Positions 6,880-15,002 of a DNA stretch of 28,953 nucleotides are shown here, piece after piece; position 1 is the first letter of the stretch, and each line of letters opens with the position of its first letter. A program made the position numbers and the translations under genes. The notes beneath the pieces are model-generated. The model worked only from the letters and a program-made list of their open reading frames with translations. It was not told where the DNA came from and ran no database searches. Source of the DNA: UBA7374 sp965660635 (GTDB taxonomy: Bacteria; Verrucomicrobiota; Verrucomicrobiia; Opitutales; Coraliomargaritaceae). The stretch covers positions 1-28,953 of the forward strand of contig CBFIAS010000026.1 of assembly GCA_965660635.1 (NCBI GenBank), in the 5' to 3' direction.

Positions 6880-6978
6880 TTCGTTTCTCTGCGTGAGGTT
6901 CTTTCTTTCGTGAAGATTCGTGCGGATTCGTGGGCAGTTTCCTTCGCACTCCGCTTCGCGGATCTTCGCGGGAAGAAT
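6880..6978. repeat. Dispersed 'cttcg/gattcgtg' type intergenic repeat
   Basis: The stretch contains TTTCTCTGCGTGAGG, then GTGAAGATTCGTGCGGATTC followed by GTGGGCAG, then TCCGCTTCGCGGATCTTCGC. It contains internal direct repeats (GATTCGTG) and the inverted pair TCCGC/GCGGA. Such sequences are commonly dispersed between genes in verrucomicrobial and related genomes, from general knowledge. No coding potential is seen. Confidence 0.35.
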
Positions 6979-7150
6979 TCCTACTAACTTGTACAGGTGT
7001 TTGCTTCGGGAACTCCCCGGAAATCGACGATGAACCTTTTTTTACCCGTCATCCCTCCTGGTCCAATGCAGCAAGCAGCCCCTTTACGCATTAGGCATAA
7101 ATCGAAATCAGCGAAGCGGAAATCGTTATCGTTATCGAAATCGATTTGGA

Positions 7151-7210
7151 TTGCGATTGCGATTGCCATTGCGATTGCGATTGCGATTGCGATTGCGATT
7201 GCGATTGCGA
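7151..7210. repeat. Hexanucleotide tandem array, ten TTGCGA units
   Basis: Ten consecutive TTGCGA units fill 7151-7210. The third unit reads TTGCCA; the rest are identical. The array is preceded by degenerate relatives (ATCGTT, ATCGTT, ATCGAA, ATCGAT, TTGGAT) from about 7120. A six-base period leaves reading frames open on both strands, giving artificial (Ile-Ala)n and (Asp-Cys)n translations. There is no sign it is translated. It may vary in copy number by slippage. Confidence 0.93.
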
Positions 7211-7448
7211 TTTGGACCCACGATTTCCAAAACAACAATTCGCTATTAGGTGTAGCCTGATTGCGGTTGCAAGGGAGGTTGCCCCCGGTTGTCCGGGATA
7301 CTTGCACGACGCGATTTCTCACACAGGGCACGGAGGCTCACCGAACGCACCAGACAGACCCTTATTCAATTAGCCCGCATATTGCACCAGTTGAAGAGTG
7401 TCGGGATGTAAGTAGAGTCGAGGAGCAAGGCCGCCTTCAGGCGCGGGG

Positions 7449-7682
7449 CTAAAAGCGCAGTCGTGCGTTGTTGAAACCACAATGGGGGCACTGGCACTGC
7501 TCACTGCCGTGGGGGCCGGTGTAGATCTGGCTGCATTTGATACAGTGGTAGATGACCTTGGACTGGCGTGGCACGATGCGCTGCTTGTCTTTAAAGTCGT
7601 GGTAGATCCAAAGGCCGAAGATAAGGAGAAAGCCGGCTCCGAGATAGAGGAGGTAGAAGATTTCCACATCGAGCTGGATCAC
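7449..7682 (-). CDS. Small membrane-anchored zinc-ribbon protein
   Basis: The 77-residue product has one N-terminal membrane helix (residues ~8-27, FYLLYLGAGFLLIFGLWIY). A basic linker and a C-terminal metal-binding ribbon follow: YHCIKCSQIYTG, then CQCPHCGFNN. Two CxxC pairs ~18 residues apart are typical of a structural zinc site, placed on the cytoplasmic side if the N terminus is outside. The start is GTG at 7680-7682. A second GTG six codons in would also keep the helix. It lies 28 bases downstream of smc on the same strand, so the two are probably co-transcribed. I do not recognise a named family. Confidence 0.7.
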   Translation of the reverse strand: MIQLDVEIFYLLYLGAGFLLIFGLWIYHDFKDKQRIVPRQSKVIYHCIKCSQIYTGPHGSEQCQCPHCGFNNARLRF

Positions 7683-7710
7683 GGCGCTGCTTGGGTTGAG
7701 CGGGACAGGT

Positions 7711-10700
7711 CTAGGCGCCGGCCATCTCGGGGGCGTTGGTCTCCTTGTTGAAGCGCATGGAAATGAGGGTGGAGACGCCTTTTTCCGGCATGGTCACGCC
7801 GAAGACAGTGTCGGCGTTGGAGATAGTCCGCTTGTTGTGGGTGATGATGAGGAACTGAGACTTGTCGGTGAATCCGTGCAAAGTCTCGCAGAAGCGGCCG
7901 ATGTTGGCGTCGTCCAGGGCGGCGTCGATCTCGTCGAGCACGCAGAAGGGGCTGGGCTTGACGATGTAGATAGCAAAGAGGAGGGCCACGGCGGCCATAG
8001 TGCGCTGTCCTCCGGAGAGGAGGGTGACGCTCTTCAGGCGGGTGCCGGGGGGCCGGGCAATAATCTCGATGCCGGACTCGAGGGGGTCCTCGGAGTCGAT
8101 CAATTTCAAGTCGGAGTCGCCCCCGCCGGAGAGCTTGGCGTAGGTGAAGGCAAAGTTCTTGCGCACCTGCTCGAAGGTGTCGCGGAAGAGGGTCTGCGAG
8201 GTCTCGTTGATTTCGTCGATGGTCTGGATCAGGGCGTTCTTGGAGTTCCAGAGGTCCTCGCTCTGGCCCTTGAGGAAATCGTGGCGCTCCTTCAGGTCGG
8301 CATACTCGCTGATGGCGTCGAGGTTGACCGGCCCCATGCTGGCGATACGGCCCTTGAGATCCTTGACCTCCTCCGCGACGGCGGCCCAGTCGGGCGCTTC
8401 GAGGGCCTCAAGCTCCTCCTCCGTCGGCTCGCGGGCGTCCTCTTTGGGGCGGGCGATAATCTTGTCGGGGTCGTCGACCTCGTCGAGCTTGACGCGCTTT
8501 TCAAATTCGATGCCGGCCCGCCAGAACTCGGCCCGCCAGTCGATCTCGCCGATTTCCACCTGGTAGCTGTCGCGCACAGCGGACTCGATAAAGCCGCTCT
8601 GCGAGCGCTCCTCGGCGAGGCGCACTTCGAGCTTGGCGAGGGCCTGCTCAAGTTCGCGTGTTTCATTGCGGCGCTTGCCCAGAACACCGTCGATCCCGGC
8701 GATCCGGTTGTCCATCTCGAGCACGGCCTGGCGGTCTTTTTCAATCTCGTCGGTGGCCACGCCGAGGGTGCGCTCCAATTCCTGCGCCCGTGCCTGCTGC
8801 TCGCCAGCGCCCTCCCGGAGCTTGCTGATCTGCTCGTTCAGGCTGTCGATCTCCTGGTTGCGCTGGAGGATGCGCTCCTCCAACCCGGAGGTCTCCCGCC
8901 GGGCCTCTCCGAGGGCGCGGTCGAGGGATTCGAGACGCTGTTTTTTCTCGGCCAGTTCGAGGCGCACGTCGGAGAGGGCCTCGCGCTTGGCGTCGCGTGC
9001 CTGCCGCGCGTTTTCGATGGCTTGCTCGAGGTCGCTTCCCTGCTGGCGCTCGTCGGCCAGTCCCTGCTCAGCAGAGGCCAGCTCGGAGCGGGCCGATTCG
9101 AGTGCCTCGATCGAATCTTTATGGCTGGCGTCGAGTTCAGCTAGGGATTCGGAAGCACGGTGGCGGGCCTGTGTGTTTTCCCCGATCTTCCCGTTGATGC
9201 CACGCTCCTCGGCGACAAGGGCGGCGACTTCGCTGGAGAGTTCGCTGTAGCGGCGACGGCTGGCTTCGAGGGCGGCTTCGGCGGCTTGACAGTTTTCATC
9301 GAGGGCGGCGGCTTCCTCCCGTCGGCCATGGAGATCCTTGCGGCTCTCGTCGATGGAGGCGCGGAGGCTGCGGATCTCGGCCTCACGCTCGAGCACGGAG
9401 GAAGCTTTTGCCCCGGACTCGGCACCGCCGTGGACGAGGCCGCGGCAGTCGATGATCTCTCCGCGGGATGTGGCGGCGAGGAGGAAATTGAATCCGGGGT
9501 TCCCACTCCAGTAGGCAACGAAGTCCTCGAGGTTGTCGGTGAGGTAGCAGCCGGAGAGCAGGTTGTTGACAGGATCAGCGAGGGCGGGGTCGCGGGGTGC
9601 CACGACGGAGACGGCGGGCACGATGGAACCGGGCAGATCCGCGGGGGCAGGCGAACCGCCTGCCGGCAGGTCGACTTGCAGGCAGGCGCGGCCCAGTTTG
9701 TCGGCGCCGAGCTTGCCGAGGATGCGAAGCGCTTTTTCAGGCTTGCCGATGTAGAGGGCTTCGGCGGCGGAGCCGAGGAGGGCCTCTACGGCCCGGGCGT
9801 GGGCGGGGTTGATTTTCAGTTCTTTGGAAAGGACAGCGATGCCATCGCCGGTGACCAGGTCTTCCAGTTGGTTCCCGAGGATGGCCTTGGCGCCTTCGCC
9901 GAAGCCTTCGAATTTGGCTTGCAGGCCTTCGAGCACATTGAGCTGGGCAGACTGGCGGGCGATACCGCGATCCTGTTCCTGGATCTGCTCCTGTTGGGCA
10001 CGGAAGCGGGCGAGGAGGTCCCGTGACTCCTGGCGGGCGGTCTCGACGGCGGCCTCGGCGGATTGCTCTTCCTCCCGCCTCTTGGCGAGGGCGTGCTGGA
10101 GGCGGGTCTGCTCGCTCTCGAGGACTTTGGATTCCTCGCCGAGGCTGAATTCGGACTCGGTGAGCGAGGCGTGCTTGACCTGGTAGGTCTTGAGTTCGAC
10201 TTCAAGAGTGGTGCAGTTGGAACGGGCGCGGCTGATCCTGTTTTCGGCCAGGAGGATGTCCTGGCGGCGGCTTTGCAGGCGGGCCTCGAGTTCTCCGAGG
10301 GCTTCCTGCAGGCGGATGAGTTCATCGCTCTGCTCCTTGAAGATACGGTCGGAATCATCGACCACGCCGAGCTGTAATTGCTTGCTTTCGGCCTCGTTCT
10401 CGGCCCGGCGGGAAAGCTCGGTCTTGCGGGCTTCGAGTTCCTCGATCTCACGGCCGCACTCGTCGATGCGGGCCTCGATGTCCTTGCAGCGGATCCCGGA
10501 GAATTCGGCCTGGTTGACGGCGTTTTCCTTTTCGGAGCGCAGGTTGTAGATGCGCTGCTGGAGGTCCTGCATTTTCTCGAAGCGCTCGGCGCGGCCCGTG
10601 CGCAGCCCGGCGAGGGAGGCTTCGTCGGCGGCGAGGGATTCTGTGCGGGCCTCCAGTTCGCGGCGGTTCTCCTGGGCGAGTCCGGCCTGCTCGGAGAGCG

Positions 10701-11418
10701 ACTTTTGGAAGCCGGCGTGGCGGCAGGCGCTACTGGCGAGGTCGAGGTGGGTGAGGCGATGGTGGATGCGCTGGTAGCGGAGGGCTTTGGAGGCCTGGCG
10801 TTTGAGGGAGCCGATCTGGCGGCCGACTTCCTCGATGACATCGGTCACGCGGGCAAGGTTGGCGTCGACCAGGGCGAGCTTGTTGAGGGCTTCCTTGCGC
10901 TGGGCCTTGTAAAGGGTAATGCCGGCGGCTTCCTCGAAGATGGTGCGGCGCTCGGCGGGATTGGTGGAGAGGATCTGGTCGATCTGCCCCTGGAGCATGA
11001 AGGAGTAGGAGACGCGGCCGACGCCGGTGTTGGCGAAGAGTCGCTGGATGTCCTTGAGGCGGGAGGCTTTGCCGTTGATGTAGTAGTCGCTGCCACCCTC
11101 GCGGGAGACGCGCCGGGAGACGGATACCTCGTTGAAGGCGGTGCCGAGTTCCTCCTCGCAGTCGGTGAAGGTGAGGGCGACCTCGCAGTAAGGCAGGGCC
11201 TTGCGCTTGTCGGTGCCCTCGAAGATGACGTCCTGCATGGAGCCGCCGCGGAGGGCCTTGGCGCTTTGTTCACCGAGGACCCACCGGATGGCGTCAACGA
11301 TGTTGCTCTTGCCGCATCCGTTGGGGCCGACTACGGCGGTGATGCCGTGCCGGAGGTCGAGGCGGGTGCGGTCGGCAAAGCTTTTAAAGCCACTGATGAG
11401 AATCTCTTTGAGATACAT
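7711..11418 (-). CDS. smc: Chromosome segregation/condensin protein Smc
   Basis: The 1235-residue SMC ATPase organises and segregates the chromosome together with ScpA and ScpB, which are not in this window. The N-terminal head begins MYLKEILISGFKSFADRTRL with Walker A GPNGCGKSN (residues 31-39) and the QSAKALRGG segment. Long coiled coils flank a hinge near residues ~495-660 (GFGEGAKAIL, then GGAESGAKASSVLEREAEI). The C-terminal head has the signature LLSGGQRTMAAVALLFA and Walker B PFCVLDEIDAALDDANIGRF, followed by the switch segment FLIITHNKRT. Length and order are typical. The ATG at 11416-11418 lacks a Shine-Dalgarno site. A gene for a membrane zinc-ribbon protein follows closely. The GC-rich coiled-coil DNA produces several long false open frames on the opposite strand. 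Confidence 0.97.
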   Translation of the reverse strand: MYLKEILISGFKSFADRTRLDLRHGITAVVGPNGCGKSNIVDAIRWVLGEQSAKALRGGSMQDVIFEGTDKRKALPYCEVALTFTDCEEELGTAFNEVSVSRRVSREGGSDYYINGKASRLKDIQRLFANTGVGRVSYSFMLQGQIDQILSTNPAERRTIFEEAAGITLYKAQRKEALNKLALVDANLARVTDVIEEVGRQIGSLKRQASKALRYQRIHHRLTHLDLASSACRHAGFQKSLSEQAGLAQENRRELEARTESLAADEASLAGLRTGRAERFEKMQDLQQRIYNLRSEKENAVNQAEFSGIRCKDIEARIDECGREIEELEARKTELSRRAENEAESKQLQLGVVDDSDRIFKEQSDELIRLQEALGELEARLQSRRQDILLAENRISRARSNCTTLEVELKTYQVKHASLTESEFSLGEESKVLESEQTRLQHALAKRREEEQSAEAAVETARQESRDLLARFRAQQEQIQEQDRGIARQSAQLNVLEGLQAKFEGFGEGAKAILGNQLEDLVTGDGIAVLSKELKINPAHARAVEALLGSAAEALYIGKPEKALRILGKLGADKLGRACLQVDLPAGGSPAPADLPGSIVPAVSVVAPRDPALADPVNNLLSGCYLTDNLEDFVAYWSGNPGFNFLLAATSRGEIIDCRGLVHGGAESGAKASSVLEREAEIRSLRASIDESRKDLHGRREEAAALDENCQAAEAALEASRRRYSELSSEVAALVAEERGINGKIGENTQARHRASESLAELDASHKDSIEALESARSELASAEQGLADERQQGSDLEQAIENARQARDAKREALSDVRLELAEKKQRLESLDRALGEARRETSGLEERILQRNQEIDSLNEQISKLREGAGEQQARAQELERTLGVATDEIEKDRQAVLEMDNRIAGIDGVLGKRRNETRELEQALAKLEVRLAEERSQSGFIESAVRDSYQVEIGEIDWRAEFWRAGIEFEKRVKLDEVDDPDKIIARPKEDAREPTEEELEALEAPDWAAVAEEVKDLKGRIASMGPVNLDAISEYADLKERHDFLKGQSEDLWNSKNALIQTIDEINETSQTLFRDTFEQVRKNFAFTYAKLSGGGDSDLKLIDSEDPLESGIEIIARPPGTRLKSVTLLSGGQRTMAAVALLFAIYIVKPSPFCVLDEIDAALDDANIGRFCETLHGFTDKSQFLIITHNKRTISNADTVFGVTMPEKGVSTLISMRFNKETNAPEMAGA

Positions 11419-11564
11419 GGATTGAAATACGGTAGAATGCTGTCCGGTTAAGGAGAGGGGGCGGGTGGCTCACCCGCAATCCAAAAAACGGCTATGGAAA
11501 CAGTTGCCAGAGGCACGGCGCAGGGACAAGGTTCGGCCATTCACTTTTGGCACCCCTGGACTGC

Positions 11565-12422
11565 ATGAACGAACCCGACCCAACGACCCCCGGAAAATGG
11601 CCGATGAAGGCCTACAAGAACCCGGATTTCCTGAACAGCGGGGCGGCGCGGGAGATTCGGGTGCTCTGCGAGTTGATCGAGCCGGGGCAGCGTTTTGCGG
11701 CGGAGGGCGTGGAGGGCACGGTGGTGCTTTTCGGCTCGGCGCGCACCCTTGATCCGGAGCAGGCCGCGGCCGATCTGGCGCGGGCGGAGGCTGCGGTGTC
11801 TGATCCACAGAACCTGACGGCGGAGGAGTCCCGTCGCCTGCAGGCCGCGCGTTGCAAGGTACGCACGGCGAAATACCACGAGGCGGCGGCCGATCTGGCG
11901 GAAAGCCTGACCCGCTGGTCGCAGGGCCTGCCGGAGGGCCAACGCGACCGCTTCGTGGTCTGCTCGGGCGGCGGCCCGGGGATCATGGAGGCGGCCAACG
12001 AGGGTGCGGCCCGGGCCGGGGGAAAGACGGTGGGGCTGGGGATCAGCCTGCCCTTTGAGCAGTGTGTCAACGGGCACATCCCGGACGAATTAAAGTTTGA
12101 GTTCCACTATTTCTTCACCCGCAAGTACTGGTTTGTCCACATGGCCCAGGCACTGGTGGCGTTTCCCGGGGGGTTTGGCACGCTGGACGAGTTGTTCGAA
12201 ACTTTGACCCTGGTGCAGACGGGCAAGACCTCGGCGATCCCGCCGATCGTGCTTTTCGGAAGCGAGTTCTGGAAGGAGATCGTCGATTTCGAGGCACTGG
12301 TCCGCTGGGGCACGATTTCCCCGGAGGATCTCGACCTGATCCATCTGGTGGACAGCGTGGAGGAGGCCCGGGACTTCCTGGTCGGGCATTTGACGGAGCG
12401 CTACCTGGCCGAGGAGCGGTAG
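11565..12422 (+). CDS. LOG-family nucleotide 5'-monophosphate phosphoribohydrolase
   Basis: The protein belongs to the LOG (formerly 'lysine decarboxylase') family, which hydrolyses nucleoside monophosphates to free base and ribose-5-phosphate; in plants this activates cytokinins. Diagnostic motifs are CSGGGPGIMEAANEGA (residues ~138-153) and AFPGGFGTLDELFETLTL (PGGxGTxxE). A Rossmann-like start, VVLFGSARTL, precedes them. It is the longer bacterial form: ~65 mostly helical residues lie between FGSARTL and CSGGGPG. The ATG at 11565 gives 285 residues; an earlier TTG at 11547 and a later ATG (MKAYKN) are alternatives. Its last 22 bases overlap the end of the convergent O-antigen-ligase gene. 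Substrate is inferred from the family. Confidence 0.9.
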   Translation: MNEPDPTTPGKWPMKAYKNPDFLNSGAAREIRVLCELIEPGQRFAAEGVEGTVVLFGSARTLDPEQAAADLARAEAAVSDPQNLTAEESRRLQAARCKVRTAKYHEAAADLAESLTRWSQGLPEGQRDRFVVCSGGGPGIMEAANEGAARAGGKTVGLGISLPFEQCVNGHIPDELKFEFHYFFTRKYWFVHMAQALVAFPGGFGTLDELFETLTLVQTGKTSAIPPIVLFGSEFWKEIVDFEALVRWGTISPEDLDLIHLVDSVEEARDFLVGHLTERYLAEER

Positions 12423-13870
12423 ACGCGCTCGCGTTCCAAGGCCAGCAGCTTGGCGGCGACGCAGAGCAGGCCGTTGAAGGCCAGCCAGTAGGCGGGGCTC
12501 TGGAAGATGAATTCGACGAAGGCGTGGCCGAAGGCCATGGCCATGCCGAGCAGGACGGCCAGTGCACTGAAGAAGTTTCCACCCGAGCGGAAGAGCAGGC
12601 TGAAGATCCAGTAAAGGAACCCGAAAAGGAGGAGGCTGGAGCCGACGATGCCCAGCTCGAAGAAGAACTGCACGACGTCGTTGTGCGCCTCCTTGAAGAA
12701 CTTGCGTCCAACCCAGCCCTTTCGCTTGTTGTAGTGGGTGTAGAAAATTCTCGGGTAACTCTTCTGGTACATGGGGAAAATGTAGCGCCAGGATCCGGCG
12801 CCCCAGCCGAAAACGGGTTCCTCCTGGGCCATCTTCCAGGTGATTTTTGTGCAAAGCGTACGGGCATCTAGATCCACATGCTGGATGGTCTTGCCGATAT
12901 CGCCGAAGCGTTTTTGGATCGCCTCGTAATCGATCAGCCGTGCCGCGCCCCAGGCCGCCCCGCCGAGCAAGACGACGGCCACCAGCGAGAGCAGCAAGGA
13001 CTGCCGCGTGGAAAAGGAAAGCAGCCAGCGTAGAAGGGCGAGCAGGAGAAAGCCGGTGAGGAAAACCCCGCCGAAGAGGATGCCGCCTCGTGATAGGGCC
13101 AGGCCGATAGAAGCAGCGACCAGGGCGATCATCGTGAAGAGAAGGAGGTGCGGGCCGCCGCTCTGGCCGGTCTTCTCGGAACGGTTGTAATGGTAAAAAT
13201 AGAGCGCAGCGCATGCGGCGAGGATGAGGACAAGATAGCCGACGGCCTGGTTGCGGTAGTAGAAACTTCCCCAGAAATGCTGATTGGCCGACTTGATCGA
13301 CCAGAGCACGGCGTCTGCCCCGGCAAATTTCTGGATGATCCCGACCATCGCCATGGCGGTGCCGCTGATGGCGAGAGCCCAGAGCAGGAGGAGCGCGCTG
13401 CGACGGCGGCGGATGCCGGTCCAGAGGCCCCAGACCAGCAGGAAGGCCGCGGAAAAGGAGGCCAGCACCCGGAAGGCGCTCATCTTGTCGTACTCGCCTT
13501 CCACGCTGGTGGGCAGCCAGTCGATGTGGGCGGTTTCCTCGACCCACCACCCCGCCTCGCTGCGCTCCAATTCCCAGGCGGGGTTGGAGGCTTGCAGGAC
13601 AATATAGAGGAGCAGGAGCAAGCCGGACCAGAAGACGGGAAACCGCAGCAGGCGAAGCAGGTTTTTCTTGTTTCCATGCTCGCCGTCGCTGCCATTGCAG
13701 GCTTTGGGCATGGGACAGACCGCGAGCAAAAAAGTAAGTGCGCTTCCGGCGAGCAGGGAATGAAGCGACCACATCTCCACCCCGCCGAATATCCAGGACG
13801 ATGCCGCCAAGGTAATCCCGCCGGTCAGGAGAACGGCGTATTCGCGGAGCGCTGTCGGGGGAGCCGCCAT
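12401..13870 (-). CDS. O-antigen ligase/polymerase-like membrane protein (Wzy_C type)
   Basis: The 489-residue integral membrane protein has about eleven hydrophobic segments. A large periplasmic loop near residues 310-390 contains DLDARTLCTKITWKMAQ, PVFGWGAGSWRYIFP and FKEAHNDVVQFFFELGIVG. The pattern 'GWGxGxW ... AHND..Q...E.G..G' is the hallmark of the O-antigen ligase / Wzy_C superfamily, which transfers or polymerises lipid-linked glycans in the periplasm. It follows the KpsF-type gene by six bases (13,871-13,876), so the two form an operon. Its 3' end overlaps the convergent LOG-family gene by 22 bases. Whether it ligates O-antigen to lipid A or polymerises another glycan cannot be told from sequence. 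Confidence 0.86.
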   Translation of the reverse strand: MAAPPTALREYAVLLTGGITLAASSWIFGGVEMWSLHSLLAGSALTFLLAVCPMPKACNGSDGEHGNKKNLLRLLRFPVFWSGLLLLLYIVLQASNPAWELERSEAGWWVEETAHIDWLPTSVEGEYDKMSAFRVLASFSAAFLLVWGLWTGIRRRRSALLLLWALAISGTAMAMVGIIQKFAGADAVLWSIKSANQHFWGSFYYRNQAVGYLVLILAACAALYFYHYNRSEKTGQSGGPHLLLFTMIALVAASIGLALSRGGILFGGVFLTGFLLLALLRWLLSFSTRQSLLLSLVAVVLLGGAAWGAARLIDYEAIQKRFGDIGKTIQHVDLDARTLCTKITWKMAQEEPVFGWGAGSWRYIFPMYQKSYPRIFYTHYNKRKGWVGRKFFKEAHNDVVQFFFELGIVGSSLLLFGFLYWIFSLLFRSGGNFFSALAVLLGMAMAFGHAFVEFIFQSPAYWLAFNGLLCVAAKLLALERERVYRSSAR

Positions 13871-13876
13871 GGGGCG

Positions 13877-14866
13877 TCAGGGCAGGCTGGGCTGGTAGGC
13901 GTCGTGCAGGCGGAGCAGGCCCAGCAGGGTTGCACCACCCTCGGCCACGACCGGCAGGACCGAGATCTGGGAGGCGCGTTCTTCCATGATGCGGAGCGCT
14001 TCGCCGAGTTTGGTGTCGGGAACGATGCAGACGGGTGCAGGTGTCATGCAAGCACTCACTGGACGGGTCAGCATATCGCCGTCTTCGGCGAGCAAGCGGC
14101 GCACGTCGCCATCGGTCAGGATGCCCTCTAGAGAGCCGGACTCGTCGGTCACGCAGGCTGCGCCGAGCGGGCACTCCGACATACGGATGACGGCTTCGCG
14201 CAGGGTTTCTTCCGCGCGGACAGTCGCGACCCGGTCGACTGGCTGCATGACCTCTCCGACCGAAAGCAGGAGGTTGCGCCCGAGCTGCCCGCCGGGATGA
14301 AACTGGGCAAACTGCTCCCGGGTGAAGTCGCGTGCCTGCACAGTGGCGGCGGCGAGCGCGTCACCCAGGGCGAGGGTGACGGTGGAACTGGAGGTCGGCA
14401 TGAGGCCGAGGGGATCGGCCTCGCCTGCCACGCTTGCATCGAGCGCGACATCGGCAGCCTCAGCGAGGGGCGATGCCAGGTTGCCCACGATAGCAACCAC
14501 TGGCGACTGGAACTTGCGGAAGACGGGCATCAGGCGGAGGACTTCCGCGGTGCTCCCGCTCTTGGAGAGGACGATGGTGGGATCGCCTGGCTGGTAGACG
14601 CCGAGATCGCCGTGGATGGCTTCGGCGGCATGGAGAAAGACGGAGGGCACGCCGCAACTGGAGAAAGTCGCGGCCAGCTTGCCGCCGATGTGACCGGATT
14701 TTCCGATCCCGCAGATGACCAGCTTGGACTTGGCCGCGAGGATGATTTCCACGGCCCGGTCGAAGCGACCGTCCAGGCGATCTGCCGCAGCGGCGATCGC
14801 GGCGGCCTCCGACCGCATGGCATTATGGCCTACAGACTGGTGCTCTCGGCTGGAATCCGGTTTCAT
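13877..14866 (-). CDS. kdsD: KpsF/GutQ-type arabinose-5-phosphate isomerase
   Basis: This enzyme interconverts ribulose-5-phosphate and arabinose-5-phosphate, supplying Kdo for lipopolysaccharide or capsule. The N-terminal SIS domain shows VICGIGKSGHIGGKLAATFS, FLHAAEAIHGDLGV and ILSKSGSTAEV-like VLSKSGSTAEVLRL, then LGLMPTSSSTVTLALGDALA and EQFAQFHPGGQLGR. All are typical of the family. Two CBS domains follow from about residue 205: VGEVMQPVDRVATV, then ASQISVLPVVAEGG near the C terminus. Length (329) is normal. It is directly upstream of the O-antigen-ligase-like gene, consistent with a role in outer-membrane glycolipid. The name kdsD/kpsF/gutQ is by family; the sequence cannot separate these paralogues. 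Confidence 0.92.
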   Translation of the reverse strand: MKPDSSREHQSVGHNAMRSEAAAIAAAADRLDGRFDRAVEIILAAKSKLVICGIGKSGHIGGKLAATFSSCGVPSVFLHAAEAIHGDLGVYQPGDPTIVLSKSGSTAEVLRLMPVFRKFQSPVVAIVGNLASPLAEAADVALDASVAGEADPLGLMPTSSSTVTLALGDALAAATVQARDFTREQFAQFHPGGQLGRNLLLSVGEVMQPVDRVATVRAEETLREAVIRMSECPLGAACVTDESGSLEGILTDGDVRRLLAEDGDMLTRPVSACMTPAPVCIVPDTKLGEALRIMEERASQISVLPVVAEGGATLLGLLRLHDAYQPSLP

Positions 14867-14952
14867 GAACTACTGGCTAGCGAAGACCAATGAGAAGGTA
14901 AAGCCATAAGCCGGTACGCAGTCGAGCCGCCAAAGCCAGAAAACCGGGTGAA

Positions 14953-15002
14953 TCCATGGTTGCCATGGAGGGGTATCCACTCCCATAATGCGCCGTATTA
15001 TG
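14953..15002. promoter_or_regulatory. Two short dyads in the divergent spacer of kdsD and the AsmA-like gene
   Basis: TCCATGG (14953-14959) and CCATGGA (14963-14969) form a perfect seven-base inverted repeat around three bases. CATAAT (14984-14989) and ATTATG (14997-15002) form a second one that spans the start of the AsmA-like gene. Their position between divergent genes suggests an operator or an RNA hairpin at the start codon. No binding protein is known. Confidence 0.3.

Larger units (their letters stand above)
6614..7448. other. Non-coding interval of ~0.83 kb with repeats
   Basis: No convincing gene is seen between the terminator and the zinc-ribbon gene. Small open frames here have no family features and overlap repeats. 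The interval holds a stretch of near-repeats built on 'cttcg' and 'gattcgtg' (about 6880-6978) and degenerate ATCGTT/ATCGAA hexamers (about 7099-7150). These are followed by a regular TTGCGA array (7151-7210, separate entry). A short palindrome CGCCTTCAGGCG lies near 7430-7441, just past the end of the smc operon, and may help end that transcript. Confidence 0.55.

Noticed and set aside
7151..7210. Possible CRISPR array
   Set aside because: The units are six bases in direct tandem with no spacers and no cas genes nearby, so it is a simple-sequence array.
6984..7373. Open frames through the hexanucleotide array on both strands
   Set aside because: The (Ile-Ala)n and (Asp-Cys)n translations are produced by the six-base repeat; there is no conserved start, ribosome-binding site or family.
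7696..9144. 482-codon open frame on the plus strand
   Set aside because: It is the antisense of smc; the translation is rich in Gly, Val and Glu with no family motif, and it results from the codon bias of GC-rich coiled-coil DNA.
10378..11451. 357-codon open frame on the plus strand
   Set aside because: Antisense of the smc N-terminal head and coiled coil; no family signal, low-complexity Gly/Val/Ala/Leu composition.
12090..14174. 694-codon open frame on the minus strand
   Set aside because: It overlaps the O-antigen-ligase-like and kdsD genes in another frame and is rich in Arg and Pro with no membrane or domain pattern; a shadow frame.
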